Of a DNA stretch of 32,689 nucleotides, positions 21,828 to 29,563 are shown one piece after another. The first letter of the stretch is position 1; each line of letters starts with the position of its first letter. The position numbers were made by a program, and so were the translations under genes. Under the pieces are notes generated by a model, which did no database searches, was not told the DNA's origin, and saw only the letters and a list, made by a program, of their open reading frames with translations. This DNA comes from Clostridiales bacterium (lineage in GTDB: Bacteria; Bacillota; Clostridia; Oscillospirales; Oscillospiraceae). The stretch spans positions 1-32,689 of the forward strand of contig SFDT01000020.1 in the NCBI GenBank assembly GCA_004558115.1. Reading direction: 5' to 3'.

Positions 21828-23360
21828 TTATGCTCCCTCCCTTTTCGCGCCCGCCATGTACAGGCCCAATTCTTCCACAGTGGTGGTCTTGGGGTCCAGT
21901 TGGCCCACGATCTCCCCCTCGTACATGACGAGGATGCGATCTGACAGGGCCATGACCTCATCCAGCTCCAGGCTTACCAGCAGCACGCCCTTTCCGGCGT
22001 CCCGCTGAGCCACGATCTGCTTGTGGATGTACTCGATGGCGCCCACGTCCAGGCCGCGGGTGGGCTGAACGGCGATGAGCAGCTCCGGGTCCTTGTCGAT
22101 CTCCCGGGCCACAATGGCCTTTTGCTGGTTGCCGCCGGACATGCTGCGGGCCACGGTGACGGGGCCCTGGCCGGAGCGGACATCGTACTGGTCGATGAGG
22201 CGGGTGGCGTAGTCCCGGATGGCCTTGCGCTTCAAAAAGCCCGCCTTGCTGACGAACTCCGGTTCAAAATACCGCTGGAGCACCATATTGTCCTCCAGCG
22301 TGTAGTCCAGCACCAGGCCGTGCTTGTGCCGGTCCTCGGGGATGTGGCTCATGCCCATGGTGGAGCGCTTGCGGATGGAGGCGCCGCTGATGTCCTGCCC
22401 CTCCAGCATGATCTTTCCGCCCTTCAGGGGCTCCAGGCCCGTCAGGCCGTAGACCAGCTCCGTCTGGCCGTTGCCGTCGATACCGGCGATGCAGACGATC
22501 TCTCCCGCCCGGACGGTGAAGCTGACGTTCTTCACGGCGTTGTTGCTGTGGGCCTTGGAGGCCACAGTCATGCCCTCCACCTCCAGAATGGTCTTGCCGG
22601 GCTTGGCGGGCTCCTTGTGGACCACGAATTCCACGTCCCGGCCCACCATCATGCGGGACAGTTCTTTCTGGTTGGTGTCCTGAATGCTGACGGTGCCGAT
22701 ATACTTACCCTTGCGCAGCACGGTGCAGCGGTCCGCCACCGCCATGATCTCGTTGAGCTTGTGGGAGATGAACAGGATGGACTTTCCCTCCGCCGCCAAA
22801 TTCCGCATGATCTGCATGAGCTCCTCGATCTCCTGGGGCGTCAGGACGGCGGTGGGCTCGTCGAAAATCAGGATCTCATTGTCCCGGTACAGCATCTTCA
22901 AAATTTCCGTGCGCTGCTGCATGCCCACGGTGATATCCTCCACCAGGGCATCCGGGTCCACGTGCAGACCGTATTTCTCCGACAGGGAGATCACCTTCTC
23001 CCGGGCCTCTCCCTTCTGGAGGAAGCCGTGCTTGCAGGGCTCCACACCCATGATGATGTTGTCCAAGACGGAGAAGCACTCCACCAGCTTGAAATGCTGG
23101 TGGACCATGCCGATGCCCAGGGCATTGGCGTCGTTGGGGTCCCGGATCTGGACCACCTGACCGTTCTTTTTGATGATGCCCTCCTCCGGTTGGTACAGGC
23201 CGAACAGCACGCTCATCAATGTGGATTTACCGGCGCCGTTCTCACCCAGCAGGGCATGGATCTCGCCCTTTTTCAGCTGCAGTGTGATATTGTCGTTGGC
23301 CACGATGCCGGGGAAACGCTTGGTGATGTTCAGCATTTCAATGGCATAGGTCTGTTCCAA
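21828..23360 (-). CDS. Nucleoside ABC transporter ATPase, tandem domains (YufO/NupO type)
   Basis: A 510-residue cytoplasmic ATPase with two ABC domains. The first has Walker A GENGAGKST, the degenerate signature VGMQQRTEIL and Walker B ILIFDEPTAVL. The second has GIDGNGQTE in place of a Walker A and SGGNQQKAIVAREI as signature, with LLIAVQPTRGLD. One active and one degenerate site is usual in this sugar/nucleoside subfamily. The start is probably TTG at 23360, because GGGGAGG lies 8 nt upstream and no ATG precedes the domain. A further in-frame TTG at 23393 lacks a ribosome site. A terminator-like hairpin separates it from the lipoprotein gene. Confidence 0.93.
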   Translation of the reverse strand: MEQTYAIEMLNITKRFPGIVANDNITLQLKKGEIHALLGENGAGKSTLMSVLFGLYQPEEGIIKKNGQVVQIRDPNDANALGIGMVHQHFKLVECFSVLDNIIMGVEPCKHGFLQKGEAREKVISLSEKYGLHVDPDALVEDITVGMQQRTEILKMLYRDNEILIFDEPTAVLTPQEIEELMQIMRNLAAEGKSILFISHKLNEIMAVADRCTVLRKGKYIGTVSIQDTNQKELSRMMVGRDVEFVVHKEPAKPGKTILEVEGMTVASKAHSNNAVKNVSFTVRAGEIVCIAGIDGNGQTELVYGLTGLEPLKGGKIMLEGQDISGASIRKRSTMGMSHIPEDRHKHGLVLDYTLEDNMVLQRYFEPEFVSKAGFLKRKAIRDYATRLIDQYDVRSGQGPVTVARSMSGGNQQKAIVAREIDKDPELLIAVQPTRGLDVGAIEYIHKQIVAQRDAGKGVLLVSLELDEVMALSDRILVMYEGEIVGQLDPKTTTVEELGLYMAGAKREGA

Positions 23361-23469
23361 TTTCCACGACCTCCCCTGTTTGCCTGTCGGCAAAATGTTT
23401 GATATCTTATTGTACTATATCCCGCTGTGTATTTCAAAAGGAAATTACAGAAAACGGCAGTAATGCGAA

Positions 23470-23505
23470 AAAAAGAGGGCGGAAATGGATTTCCGTCCTC
23501 TTTTT
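23470..23505 (-). terminator. Terminator-like hairpin between lipoprotein and ATPase genes
   Basis: AAAAAGAGGGCGGAAA pairs with TTTCCGTCCTCTTTTT (one mismatch) around a 4-nt loop, with a T run on the minus strand. No separate promoter was found for the ATPase, so partial read-through probably gives high binding-protein and lower transporter levels. Confidence 0.8.
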
Positions 23506-23522
23506 ACAGATGTATGGGAGTT

Positions 23523-24668
23523 TTACTTCACGTTGCCCAGATAGTTGACAGTGATGCTGCTGACAGCGGGCTCCACAGTGATGTCATCAGACACGGAGAC
23601 CTTGCCGTCGAACATATCCTTCACCAGAGCCTTGTAATCGTCCTGGGTGAAGCCGTCGCCGAACTGGGTGGTGCCCATGGGGATCTGGACGTAGTTGACC
23701 TCGGGGTCCTCACCGGACACCAGGCCCAGGGTCTCCACCTTGCCGCCGTAGTTGTCCCAGTTGCCGGCAGCGATCTCAGAGAGCATGTGCTGGACAGTGG
23801 GGGCCAGGCCCTTCATAGCGGAGGTCAGGGTGATGCCGTCGCCGTAAGCGGAGTCCAGGTTGCCGGACTGGTCCACGTCGACGCCGATGACCTTGGCGCC
23901 GTCGACCTTGGCAGCAGCCTCACCGACGGAGGTGCAGATGCCGCCGCCGCAGGCGAACACGACTTCCACGCCCAGGGTCTGATACCAGTTGTCAACGTAA
24001 GCGGTGATGTCGGGATCGCCGGAGAACTGGTTGCCGTAAGCATACTCCACGGTGGCGTCCACGCCCAGCTCAGTGGCAGCGGCGTCAACGCCCTGCACGT
24101 AGCCATAGCCGAAGCGGACCACGGCGGGGACGGCCATGCCGCCCAGGAAGCCCAGGTGGGTGTAGCCCAGCTTCACAGCGGCGTAGCCGGCCATGTAGCC
24201 GCACAGCTCTTCCTGGTACACAGCGCAGTAGACGTTGCTGGGCAGGGTGTAATCGCCCAGATCGCCCGCGCTGACGTCCAGAGCGACAAAGGTGATATCG
24301 GAATACTCGTCGGCTACCTCGGTGATGGTCTCAGCGAAGGCGAAGCCGGGCATGACGATGACGGTGTAGCCCTCGTCCACGGCCTTTTCCACCATGGCCA
24401 CGCGCTCGGCGGTGGAGTTACCGGCGGGCTTGTAGTAGTTGAACTGCACGCCGTTGGCATCGCAGTAGGCCTTGCAGGCCTCATAGGTGGTCTGGTTGAA
24501 AGACTGGTCAGTGATGTCACCGTAGTCGGTGATCATAGCCACGCTGAAATCAGCGCCCTGCTCCTCAGCGGGCTGCTCGGCGGGCTTTGCCTCTTCCTTG
24601 GAACCGCCGCAGGCAACCAGGGACAGGGACATGACCAATGCAAGAATCAGTGCAAGAAACTTCTTCAT
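23523..24668 (-). CDS. BMP-family nucleoside-binding lipoprotein
   Basis: A 381-residue lipoprotein of the BmpA/PnrA/Med family. The signal peptide ends in LSLVAC with the lipidated Cys20, then a Glu/Ala/Pro-rich linker. The mature domain begins FSVAMITDYGDITDQSFNQT, the conserved start that contacts the ribose and base, followed by VIVMPGFAF, DPDITAYVDNWYQ, VVFACGGGICTSV and VIGVDVDQSGNL, which is the typical PnrA-type order. In spirochaetes and streptococci this family binds purine nucleosides. It supplies the downstream ATPase and permeases, and lies next to deoD and deoC, which supports purine nucleosides as substrate. Confidence 0.93.
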   Translation of the reverse strand: MKKFLALILALVMSLSLVACGGSKEEAKPAEQPAEEQGADFSVAMITDYGDITDQSFNQTTYEACKAYCDANGVQFNYYKPAGNSTAERVAMVEKAVDEGYTVIVMPGFAFAETITEVADEYSDITFVALDVSAGDLGDYTLPSNVYCAVYQEELCGYMAGYAAVKLGYTHLGFLGGMAVPAVVRFGYGYVQGVDAAATELGVDATVEYAYGNQFSGDPDITAYVDNWYQTLGVEVVFACGGGICTSVGEAAAKVDGAKVIGVDVDQSGNLDSAYGDGITLTSAMKGLAPTVQHMLSEIAAGNWDNYGGKVETLGLVSGEDPEVNYVQIPMGTTQFGDGFTQDDYKALVKDMFDGKVSVSDDITVEPAVSSITVNYLGNVK

Positions 24669-24712
24669 TGGAATCTACCTTCCTTCAAAAATATTTCCTC
24701 CGCAAAGGGAGA

Positions 24713-24735
24713 GAGACCCTTTCAGGTCGGGTCTC
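24713..24735 (-). other. 5' leader hairpin of the nucleoside transporter message
   Basis: GAGACCC and GGGTCTC form a 7-bp stem with a 9-nt loop at the very start of the predicted transcript. A 5'-terminal hairpin of this kind usually stabilises a message. I looked for a purine riboswitch here and did not see its conserved loops. Confidence 0.55.
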
Positions 24736-24764
24736 ATTATATCAACCCTTCTCATGGATTGCAA
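24736..24764 (-). promoter_or_regulatory. Promoter of the nucleoside transporter operon
   Basis: On the minus strand, TTGCAA (24764-24759), a 17-nt spacer and consensus TATAAT (24741-24736). The predicted start is near 24729. Confidence 0.72.
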
Positions 24765-24804
24765 TAAAATTTCGCAATGTTTTCCGTTTTGTCACAATTC
24801 CCGC

Positions 24805-24850
24805 GAAAAAAAGAGACACTGTTTTTGCACATGGCAATCACAGTGTCTCT
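24805..24850 (-). terminator. Rho-independent terminator of deoC-deoD
   Basis: AGAGACACTGT pairs with ACAGTGTCTCT over 11 bp around a 17-nt loop. On the minus strand it is followed by a run of seven T. It separates the deo genes from the transporter promoter. Confidence 0.82.
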
Positions 24851-24906
24851 CTGCGTAAACTGTCCGCCCCCGCGGCGTTTCTCTCCTTGCGGAGGGCTGC
24901 TTTTTC

Positions 24907-25626
24907 TTACCCCTTCTTCGCCATCTCCACCGCCGTCTCCAGCGCGATGGACATCATCTGGGTGAAGGAGGTCTGGCGGTCCGCGGGAGGAAGCTCCTCA
25001 CCGGTGACCAGGCTGTCGGAAATGGTGCAGATGGTCAGGGCCCGCTTGCCGGCCTCGGCGGCGTTGCAGTACAGGGCCGCGGTCTCCATCTCGATGGCCA
25101 GCACGCCCATTTTGCCCCAGTCCAGGGTATTGCCGGCCTTGTTATAAAACACGTCTGAGGAGAACAGGTTGCCCACCGGAGGCTCCACGCCCATGCGGCG
25201 GGCCACCGCCACAGCGGTCTCCAGCAGGGTGAAATCGGCGATGGGCGCGAAGGTGCCCGGCAGGTTAAACTGATGGGCGTAGTTGGAATCCGTGCAGGCG
25301 CCCTGGGCCATGACCACATCCCGCAGCTTCAGCTTGGGAGAGATGCCGCCGGCGGTGCCCACCCGGATGATGTTGTCCACATCGTAGAAGTGGAACAGCT
25401 CATGGGAGTAGATGCCGATGGAGGGCACGCCCATGCCGGAGGCCATGACGGACACCGGCGTGCCGTGGTACGTGCCGGTATAGCCCTGGATGCCCCGGAC
25501 GTTGTTCACCAGCTTCGCGTCCTCCAGGAAGTTTTCCGCGATGAATTTGGCCCGCAGGGGGTCGCCGGGCATGAGGACCGTTTTGGCAAAGGCGCCGCTG
25601 GCGGCTTCATTGTGAGGCGTTCCCAT
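24907..25626 (-). CDS. deoD: Purine-nucleoside phosphorylase, DeoD type
   Basis: A 239-residue hexameric-type phosphorylase that splits purine (deoxy)nucleosides with phosphate into the free base and (deoxy)ribose-1-phosphate. MPGDPLRAKFIAENFLE carries the phosphate-binding Gly/Arg, IIRVGTAGG the second phosphate site, EMETAALY the ribose-binding Met-Glu and TISDSLVTGE the catalytic Asp. The length matches E. coli DeoD (239). It begins 1 nt after the deoC stop codon and is co-transcribed with it. Confidence 0.96.
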   Translation of the reverse strand: MGTPHNEAASGAFAKTVLMPGDPLRAKFIAENFLEDAKLVNNVRGIQGYTGTYHGTPVSVMASGMGVPSIGIYSHELFHFYDVDNIIRVGTAGGISPKLKLRDVVMAQGACTDSNYAHQFNLPGTFAPIADFTLLETAVAVARRMGVEPPVGNLFSSDVFYNKAGNTLDWGKMGVLAIEMETAALYCNAAEAGKRALTICTISDSLVTGEELPPADRQTSFTQMMSIALETAVEMAKKG

Positions 25627-25627
25627 A

Positions 25628-26284
25628 TCAGCCCTCCATGGCCTTCACGGCCTTGACGATGCGGCTGGTGCCCAGGCGGGAGGCGCCCAGGTTGATGAAG
25701 TCCTCGGCGTCCTGGAGGTTCGCGATGCCGCCGGCGGCCTTGATCTTCACGTTGGGGCCGATGTGCTTTGCGAACAGGGCCACATCCTCCCGGGTGGCGC
25801 CGCCTCCGCCAAAGCCGGTGGAGGTTTTGATGTAGTCGGCACCGGAGGCGGTGACGATCTCGCACATCTTCACCTTCTCCTCGTCGGTGAGGAAGCAGGT
25901 CTCGATGATGACCTTCAGGAGCTTGCCATGGCAGGCCTCCTTCACGGCCTTGATCTCGGCGAGGAGGTCCTCCCACTTCTTATCCTTCACCCAGCCGATG
26001 TTGATGACCATATCCACCTCCTCGGCGCCGTTTTCCACGGCGTCGGAGGCCATGAAGCACTTGGCGGCGGTGGTGTCGTAGCCGTTGGGGAAGCCGATGA
26101 CCGTGCAGATGGGCAGCTTGCCGGCCACATACTCCGCAGCCTGCTTGACGTAGCTTGCGGGGATACAGACGCTGGCGCAGCCATACTTCATGCCGTCATC
26201 ACAAATGGCGCGGATCTCGTCCCAGGTGGCCGTCTGGGCCAGGAGGGTGTGGTCGCACTTGCTCAAAATGTCTTTCAGTTCCAT
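25628..26284 (-). CDS. deoC: Deoxyribose-phosphate aldolase
   Basis: A 218-residue class I aldolase that splits 2-deoxyribose-5-phosphate to glyceraldehyde-3-phosphate and acetaldehyde. DHTLL opens the barrel, Asp91 (EEVDMVINIG) is the proton-relay acid, Lys153 in YIKTSTGF forms the Schiff base and Lys182 in IKAAGG is the second essential lysine. It has an AAAGGAG site and a near-consensus promoter. With deoD and the importer it forms a nucleoside catabolic route. No phosphopentomutase (deoB) is present here, so that step must be encoded elsewhere. Confidence 0.96.
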   Translation of the reverse strand: MELKDILSKCDHTLLAQTATWDEIRAICDDGMKYGCASVCIPASYVKQAAEYVAGKLPICTVIGFPNGYDTTAAKCFMASDAVENGAEEVDMVINIGWVKDKKWEDLLAEIKAVKEACHGKLLKVIIETCFLTDEEKVKMCEIVTASGADYIKTSTGFGGGGATREDVALFAKHIGPNVKIKAAGGIANLQDAEDFINLGASRLGTSRIVKAVKAMEG

Positions 26285-26347
26285 TGAGGATTCTCCTTTA
26301 TCATATGATGTCGCCGGCTCCGGCGCGGTGTTTTTCGCAATATATGT

Positions 26348-26376
26348 ATTATACCAGCTTTCCCCGCCGCTGTCCA
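26348..26376 (-). promoter_or_regulatory. Promoter of deoC-deoD
   Basis: On the minus strand, TGGACA (26376-26371), a 17-nt spacer and consensus TATAAT (26353-26348). It lies back to back with the protease promoter, 10 nt apart. Confidence 0.7.
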
Positions 26377-26386
26377 GCGGCGGCCC

Positions 26387-26415
26387 TTGCCATTGTGCCG
26401 GAGGGGTGCTACAAT
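26387..26415 (+). promoter_or_regulatory. Promoter of the SLH-protease gene
   Basis: TTGCCA (26387-26392), a 17-nt spacer and TACAAT (26410-26415) place the start near 26422, leaving a short leader before the ATG at 26446. Confidence 0.65.
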
Positions 26416-26445
26416 AGCTACACTTTGAGATTTTGGAGGAACACC

Positions 26446-27744
26446 ATGAAAACCAAATTTTTTGCCCTCCTCTGCGCTCTGGCCCTGCTGGTGAGCGCAG
26501 TTCCCGCCGCCTCCGCCCTGGAGGGTGAGGCGGTGCGCTCGGCGGATATTCTGTCCACCCTGGGCCTTATCCAGGGCAATGCCGCCGGCGATTACGACCT
26601 GGACGCCCCTGCCACCCGGGCCCAGGCGGCGGTGATGCTGGTGCGTCTGGCCGGCGCCCAGGAAGATGCCCGCGCCGACATCTGGATCGCCGGCTATCTG
26701 GATCTTCCCGCCTGGGCGGCGGATTCCATCAATTACGCCGCCCACCAGGGCTGGGTCTCCGGCGCCACGCCGGTGAAGTACAACCCCAACGGCCAGATCG
26801 ACGCCGGTGATTGGTACGCCTCCTTGCTGCGGATGCTGGGATACAGCGATCAGGACGGGGATTTCACCCTGGACTACGCCGCCATCTTCGCCCGCCGCAT
26901 CGGGCTGGCCTCCATCACCTATGACGGCCTCATGACCCGGGGCGACCTGTTCCTCTCCATCCGGGACGCCCTGACCTTTCCCTACAAGGACGGCAGCGGC
27001 ACCGTTCTGGACCACCTGCTGGAACAGGGAAAGGTCTCCCGGGCCACCGCCAACGCCCTGGGGCTGCTGACCACGGAGCTTTCCGCCCGCCAGGTGGCGG
27101 ACCGGTACCTCTCCGCCGTGTTCCGTCTGGACAACTACCGCACCCAGAAGGCCGCCGAGGCCGGCGAGTCCGACGCCCACGCCAGCGGCTTCTTCATCTC
27201 CGCCGACGGCATCGCCGTCACCAACTACCACTCCATTGAAGGGGCCGTGGCGGCCACGGCGGAGCTGGTCACCGGCGAGACCTTCCCGGTGGAGCGAGTG
27301 CTGTATTACGACGCCGGCATCGACATCGCCGTCATCCAGGTCTCCCGCACCTCCACCAGCCACCAGAAGACCTCCGCCTTTGCCTATCTGGACATTGCCC
27401 CCTCCGGCACGAAGGATGTGCGGGTGGGCGACACGGTGTATACCATCAGCAACCCCCTGGGCCTGGGGCTGGCCGTCAGCTCCGGCGTCATCAGTGACAC
27501 CGCCCGGGCGGTGGCCCGGTATGACCTGCCCTGCCTCATGGATACCGCCGACATCTCCCAGGGCAGCAGCGGCGGCGCCCTGCTGAACGCCTACGGCCAG
27601 GTCATCGGCGTCACCTCCGGTGCCTTTACTTACGGCAACAATATGTATCTGGCCGTGCCTATCGACCCGGTGCTCTCCGCCGACCTGACCGGCGAGGGCT
27701 GGACCATCAAGCAGGTCCGGGATATCATGAAGCAATACGAATGA
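26446..27744 (+). CDS. Secreted trypsin-like serine protease with SLH-like repeats
   Basis: A 432-residue exported protein. A signal peptide (about 1-24, ending SAVPAASA) is followed by three S-layer-homology-like repeats. The first, LSTLGLIQGNAAGDYDLDAP with TRAQAAVMLVRLAG, is the clearest; WAADSINYAAHQGWVSG and DYAAIFARRIGLA begin the other two. Residues about 225-420 form a DegP/Trypsin_2-type protease: His262 in TNYHSIEGA, Asp293 in GIDIAVIQV and Ser375 in GSSGGALL form the triad. No PDZ domain follows, unlike DegP/HtrA. SLH repeats usually anchor proteins to the cell wall, so a surface-bound housekeeping or stress protease is likely. The ATG at 26446 has a TTGGAGG site. It is monocistronic. 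Confidence 0.85.
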   Translation: MKTKFFALLCALALLVSAVPAASALEGEAVRSADILSTLGLIQGNAAGDYDLDAPATRAQAAVMLVRLAGAQEDARADIWIAGYLDLPAWAADSINYAAHQGWVSGATPVKYNPNGQIDAGDWYASLLRMLGYSDQDGDFTLDYAAIFARRIGLASITYDGLMTRGDLFLSIRDALTFPYKDGSGTVLDHLLEQGKVSRATANALGLLTTELSARQVADRYLSAVFRLDNYRTQKAAEAGESDAHASGFFISADGIAVTNYHSIEGAVAATAELVTGETFPVERVLYYDAGIDIAVIQVSRTSTSHQKTSAFAYLDIAPSGTKDVRVGDTVYTISNPLGLGLAVSSGVISDTARAVARYDLPCLMDTADISQGSSGGALLNAYGQVIGVTSGAFTYGNNMYLAVPIDPVLSADLTGEGWTIKQVRDIMKQYE

Positions 27745-27745
27745 C

Positions 27746-27781
27746 AAAAAAGCACGCTGTTTTTTAAACAGCGTGCTTTTT
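27746..27781. terminator. Bidirectional Rho-independent terminator
   Basis: AAAAAGCACGCTGTTT and AAACAGCGTGCTTTTT form a long perfect stem with a very small loop, A run on the left and T run on the right. It serves the rightward protease gene and the leftward HAD gene. Confidence 0.9.
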
Positions 27782-27789
27782 CATGCATG

Positions 27790-28446
27790 TCAGTGGGTCA
27801 GGATGAACCGCTCCAATTCTTCAGCGGTGGATACCACCGCCACGGCGCCGGCCTCCGCCAGCTCGCCGGGGGCGGCGTAGCCGAAAAACTCCACGCCCAC
27901 ACAGTCGATGCCGCAGGCCTTGGCCCCCAGCACGTCGAATTTCCGGTCTCCCACCATGAGGATGGCGGGCTTATCCGCCTCCGTCAATCCCAGGCGGCGC
28001 ATGGTCTCCCGGATGACATCCTCCTTTTCCCAGTCGCCCACGGGAGGGCTGCCGGTAATGGTCTCCATGGAGGGCGCGAAGCCGAATTTTTCGCAGATGG
28101 GCACGCACATCTCCTCCGGCTTGGAGGAAGCCAGCGCCAGGACATAGCCCTGCTCCCTCAGGCGGCGGCACAGCTCCGCCATGCCCGGCGCGGCGGCGTT
28201 TTCAAATTTTCCGATGGGGGCGTACCGCTCCCGGAAGGTCTGGATGCCCCGGATGGCCTTGGCCTCGTCAAAGCCGCAGTAGCGCATAAAGGAATCCTGT
28301 AACGGCGGGCCGATGAATTTGATGAGGGTGCTCTCCGGCGGCACCGGCTCTCCCAGCTTTTCAAAGGCGTACCGCAGGCAGTTGAGGATGCCCTCCTTGG
28401 AATCGGTCAGTGTCCCGTCCAAATCGAAGAAAATATACCGATACAT
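27790..28446 (-). CDS. HAD-superfamily hydrolase, phosphoglycolate-phosphatase-like
   Basis: A 218-residue cytoplasmic phosphatase. Motif I FFDLDGTLTDS holds the nucleophile Asp9 and acid/base Asp11, motif II is LASSKPEE, the motif III lysine lies near EKEDVI, and motif IV is MVGDRKFDVLGA. A helical cap (about residues 16-80) indicates subclass I, as in Gph/PhnX/YjjG relatives. The likely substrate is a small phosphate ester; the sequence does not decide which. It lies 36 nt after an XRE-type regulator gene on the same strand, so the two may be co-transcribed. Confidence 0.87.
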   Translation of the reverse strand: MYRYIFFDLDGTLTDSKEGILNCLRYAFEKLGEPVPPESTLIKFIGPPLQDSFMRYCGFDEAKAIRGIQTFRERYAPIGKFENAAAPGMAELCRRLREQGYVLALASSKPEEMCVPICEKFGFAPSMETITGSPPVGDWEKEDVIRETMRRLGLTEADKPAILMVGDRKFDVLGAKACGIDCVGVEFFGYAAPGELAEAGAVAVVSTAEELERFILTH

Positions 28447-28482
28447 ACCATCTCTCCTATCTGTTCGGGAGAGATTTTATCA

Positions 28483-29421
28483 TCATTCCCGCGGCTCCGC
28501 AAGAGGGCGGCGGGCATTTTTCAGCAACCATGCCAAAACCAGGGCAAGCCCCGTGACCCAGAGGATGGCCCGTGCCGCTCCGTCCAGATCCATATGGGCG
28601 TACAGCAGCTCCGCCCTCCTTTTCTCTTGCCAGAACGAGTTGAGGGCCATGTAGGCTTGCCATTTCGGCACCTCCAAGCACCACCGCAGCACGCACAATC
28701 CCGCCGAAGCACACCAGCCCGTCAACGTAACAGCAAAATACGGGCGAGGCAGCAGCGGCTCTTTCTCCCCCTGCCGCTTCAAAAGCAGCCGCAGCACTCC
28801 GTACAGCACCGGCAGCAGCGCAAGCCAGAGGCTCCACCTCCCCCGCTCCTTGAGGATTTGAGAGAGTTCAAAATAAGGCTGCGTGTACCTCTGTTCCTCC
28901 CACAGCAGAATCCCCAGCCGGTTGAAGTCGCAAAAGCGCCACACCGTCGCATACAGCAGAGCACTTCCCACGGGCAGTAAAAGCCGCAGTCTCGGCGCCA
29001 AGCGGTATCCGCCGCCGCTCCATCCCACCCAGACTGCCAGCAGGCTGGCCGCCATCAGCAGCGGGCAAAGCGCCCTGTTGCCCCAGTACCATACCGCGGC
29101 CATGGCGCACACCATGGCCAGCGCGGCTCCCAGCCGGAACCGGAACTCATCCCGTCGGTTCAGATACTTCTGTACCTCCGTGAGGCCGCCGTTTCCGGTT
29201 TGCGCCCGTTTCAGGCTCTCCCCCGCCAGGATATCGTCGGCGGTGACGCCGTACAGCTCCGCCAGGGCAGGCAGCACCGTGATGTCCGGGAACCCGCCGC
29301 CGGACTCCCATTTGCTGACGGTCTTGTTGGACACGCCCAGCTGCTCCGCCGCCTCCTGCTGGGTCAGGCCTTTTGTCTTGCGCAGCATGGCAAGATATCC
29401 GCCGGTCTTTGCCGCGTCCAT
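28483..29421 (-). CDS. XRE-family regulator with C-terminal membrane domain
   Basis: A 312-residue protein. Residues 8-64 form an HTH_3/XRE DNA-binding domain (LRKTKGLTQQEAAEQLGVSN, then KTVSKWESGGGFPDITVLPA, then LAELYGVTADDIL). After a short linker, about five to six hydrophobic segments (from near residue 97 to 305) place the rest in the membrane, with tryptophan-rich stretches. Membrane-tethered one-component regulators of this shape are common in Clostridia, but their signals and targets are mostly unknown. An AAGGAG site precedes the ATG at 29421. Neighbouring candidates for control are the HAD gene and its own promoter. Confidence 0.82.
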   Translation of the reverse strand: MDAAKTGGYLAMLRKTKGLTQQEAAEQLGVSNKTVSKWESGGGFPDITVLPALAELYGVTADDILAGESLKRAQTGNGGLTEVQKYLNRRDEFRFRLGAALAMVCAMAAVWYWGNRALCPLLMAASLLAVWVGWSGGGYRLAPRLRLLLPVGSALLYATVWRFCDFNRLGILLWEEQRYTQPYFELSQILKERGRWSLWLALLPVLYGVLRLLLKRQGEKEPLLPRPYFAVTLTGWCASAGLCVLRWCLEVPKWQAYMALNSFWQEKRRAELLYAHMDLDGAARAILWVTGLALVLAWLLKNARRPLAEPRE

Positions 29422-29450
29422 GGCTCCACGCTCCTTTCTTCTTTGCGTTC

Positions 29451-29492
29451 AGTATAGCGGTCCGCCGCCGGAATGCCCATCCCCGGCGGCGG
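29451..29492 (-). promoter_or_regulatory. XRE gene promoter overlapped by a GC inverted repeat
   Basis: On the minus strand, TATACT (29456-29451) has TGGGCA (29479-29474) 17 nt upstream as a weak -35. CCGCCGCCGG (29462-29471) and CCGGCGGCGG (29483-29492) form a 10-bp inverted repeat whose loop contains that -35, so a protein bound to the arms could control the promoter. Confidence 0.4.
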
Positions 29493-29532
29493 AAATTGCT
29501 CTGCGGAACGTAGAATCGCTTCAGAAATATAC

Positions 29533-29560
29533 AAAGGGGACCGCCATCCGGTCCCCCTTT
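29533..29560 (-). terminator. Terminator of the DMT transporter pair
   Basis: AAAGGGG-ACCG pairs with CGGT-CCCCCTTT (one extra C) around a short loop just after the transporter stop codon. The T tract on the minus strand is weak (TTTGTATATTT). Confidence 0.6.
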
Positions 29561-29563
29561 GCC

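Noticed and set aside
22023..23402. A 459-codon plus-strand frame opposite the ABC ATPase
   Set aside because: It is antisense to a protein with clear Walker and signature motifs and is Leu/Val/His/Gln-biased noise.
24669..24735. A purine riboswitch before the nucleoside transporter
   Set aside because: Only a simple 7-bp hairpin is present; the three-way junction and conserved loop sequences are missing.
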